64,000 bases of DNA from contig JAHHHF010000064.1 of the NCBI GenBank assembly GCA_019359495.1, positions 237,875 to 301,874 on the forward strand, in the 5' to 3' direction. A model generated the notes under the pieces. The model saw only the letters and a list, made by a program, of their open reading frames with translations. It did no database searches and was not told the origin of the DNA. Within the stretch, counting starts at the first letter, position 1, and each line of letters begins with the position of its first letter. Made by a program: the position numbers and the translations under genes. This document shows, in pieces, positions 63,110 through 64,000 of the stretch. This stretch comes from Goleter apudmare HA4340-LM2 (GTDB lineage Bacteria > Cyanobacteriota > Cyanobacteriia > Cyanobacteriales > Nostocaceae).

Positions 63110-63745
63110 CTATACCTTCTCAATTCGTTGCTGCTGACGACGTAATAGCAGCATCATCACTACTCCCAGTAGAAAACCGCCTAGCCCGGCTGCAATTGCT
63201 ACATTCCGTACCAGTCCCTGAGCAGCATTCAATACAGGGTTATCCAAGAGGTTAGAGGAGAAATGTAACGATTGAATTGTCCATTTGTCTGGAGATTTTT
63301 GCAGCACTACTGTCCATCGCATCGCCATATCTGCTGCTTTGCCATCTTGGAAAGAGAAAGTAGCGATCGCATCTCCTGAAGAAACCACTGTCTGGGGAGA
63401 GAGAAAGGTTCTAATAATATCTCCTTTTAAAGCCATTTTGATATCTTTGATGGAACTGGTAAATTGCTGATTCCAATACTTCTCAAACTCAGGTACTTTG
63501 TGAAAAACCTGGTTATCGACTGTTGTAATTGTGAAGCTGGGATGCAGGTAAGGTGCAATTTTGGAAAAATCGCGGTTGTTCAAGGCTTGCAGCGCTATTT
63601 CTCGTGTGCGAATAATTTCGTTGATGTCCTGTTGGTTAGTATCTGCCAAAGCAGATTGGGATATATTCCAAATTGCCAACACGAATAGAACACTCCAAAG
63701 GATCTGAGTGTATCTGTATTTGTTTGTCCATCTGTGTTTAATCAT
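63110..63745 (-). CDS. exported NTF2-like (SnoaL/DUF4440) domain protein with C-terminal anchor
   Basis: 211 residues. N-terminal signal or membrane segment (about 12-35, ending SQSALA), then an NTF2-like domain of about 120 residues (ALQALNNRDFSKIAPYLHPSFTI, MRWTVVLQKSPDKWTIQSLHFSS) and a C-terminal helix (GLGGFLLGVVMMLLL) followed by basic residues. Such domains are small alpha-beta cones used as enzymes or ligand binders. Likely anchored facing outside the cytoplasm. It lies 62 bp upstream of the amidohydrolase on the same strand; a link is possible. Confidence 0.8.
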   Translation of the reverse strand: MIKHRWTNKYRYTQILWSVLFVLAIWNISQSALADTNQQDINEIIRTREIALQALNNRDFSKIAPYLHPSFTITTVDNQVFHKVPEFEKYWNQQFTSSIKDIKMALKGDIIRTFLSPQTVVSSGDAIATFSFQDGKAADMAMRWTVVLQKSPDKWTIQSLHFSSNLLDNPVLNAAQGLVRNVAIAAGLGGFLLGVVMMLLLRRQQQRIEKV

Positions 63746-64000
63746 TTAAAAAACCTGTGTATTTGAGTTACATTTACGGATAATTTTTGTTAATTTATTT
63801 AGCGTTTAATTTATACCAATTCTTTGTGAAGCTGCATAGAATTTTACCCCTCCCCAACCCTCCCCTTGCTAAGGCTATCCATTATAAACATCTTTCTTAA
63901 TAAGAAAATTGACAAAAAAGAGTAGTTATGTAGGAGAGGATGGATGTCAAAAAATCACTAGTGAGTAGAGAAAATGGGCATGAGAATTAACAGAGTTTGA
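63746..64000. other. intergenic at window end
   Basis: No gene seen. TTATACCAATTCTTTG near 63810 could be the end of an AATACCAATT-type small repeat like that at 52090, but no partner end is visible before the window closes. Confidence 0.35.

Overview
The window looks like chromosome from a phycoerythrin-making, filamentous (Nostocales-type) cyanobacterium, in the Tolypothrix/Fremyella/Calothrix/Nostoc range. The grounds are frequent HIP1 octamers (GCGATCGC), cyanobacterial gene families, many short palindromic repeats and MITEs, and a large phycobilisome gene cluster containing phycocyanin, phycoerythrin, their lyases and bilin synthesis. I cannot name the species from the sequence alone.

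Layout. 1-2.9 kb: the end of a PepSY-domain membrane protein and an ABC exporter. 3.2-12.0 kb: an eight-gene minus-strand cluster resembling part of a conjugative type IV secretion system (candidate pilin, VirB3-like, VirB4/TraC-like ATPase, exported VirB5/TrbJ-like, VirB6/TrbL-like, two related VirB8/TrbF-like proteins, VirB10/TrbI-like); no relaxase or coupling protein is visible. 12.4-28 kb: a Tat-exported PhoX-type protein, two very large hybrid sensor kinases (one a CheB-CheR-kinase fusion), bioF, a sucrose-phosphatase/ruvA pair, a glutathione S-transferase remnant, and repeat-rich gaps.

28.4-53.2 kb is a phycobilisome supercluster. In order: cpcBAEF (minus), pebAB (minus), a CpeS-family lyase (minus), a pentapeptide-repeat gene, a 68-residue gene, nblA, cpeBA, cpeYZ, an HNH pair and a methyltransferase, then cpeF, a 79-residue gene, a HEAT protein, an atypical phycobiliprotein-like gene, an HExxH protein coupled to a second CpcS/CpeS-type lyase, an HTH regulator, cpcG, cpcD, and finally the light-sensing set ccaS-cpcL (minus) and ccaR (plus). 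Together these make bilin (PebA, PebB), the pigment subunits (CpcA/B, CpeA/B), attach chromophores (CpcE/F, CpeY/Z, CpeF, CpeS-type), build rods (CpcG, CpcD, CpcL), dismantle them (NblA) and respond to light colour (CcaS/CcaR). A CcaR-type G-box lies upstream of cpcL and an exact RcaC-type L-box lies just upstream of cpeZ.

53.9-63.7 kb returns to housekeeping and metabolic genes: xseAB, ilvA, an FAD monooxygenase, prmA, small unknown genes, a D-aminoacylase-type amidohydrolase and an NTF2-like membrane protein.

The gaps carry several families of non-coding mobile repeats. The clearest is a 123-bp MITE with perfect 11-bp ends and 8-9 bp target duplications, present in three intact copies; one is nested in another repeat family and has a deletion derivative 30 kb away. 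No tRNA, rRNA, CRISPR array or transposase gene was recognised. All calls were made by reading the sequence and from family knowledge; no database search was run.
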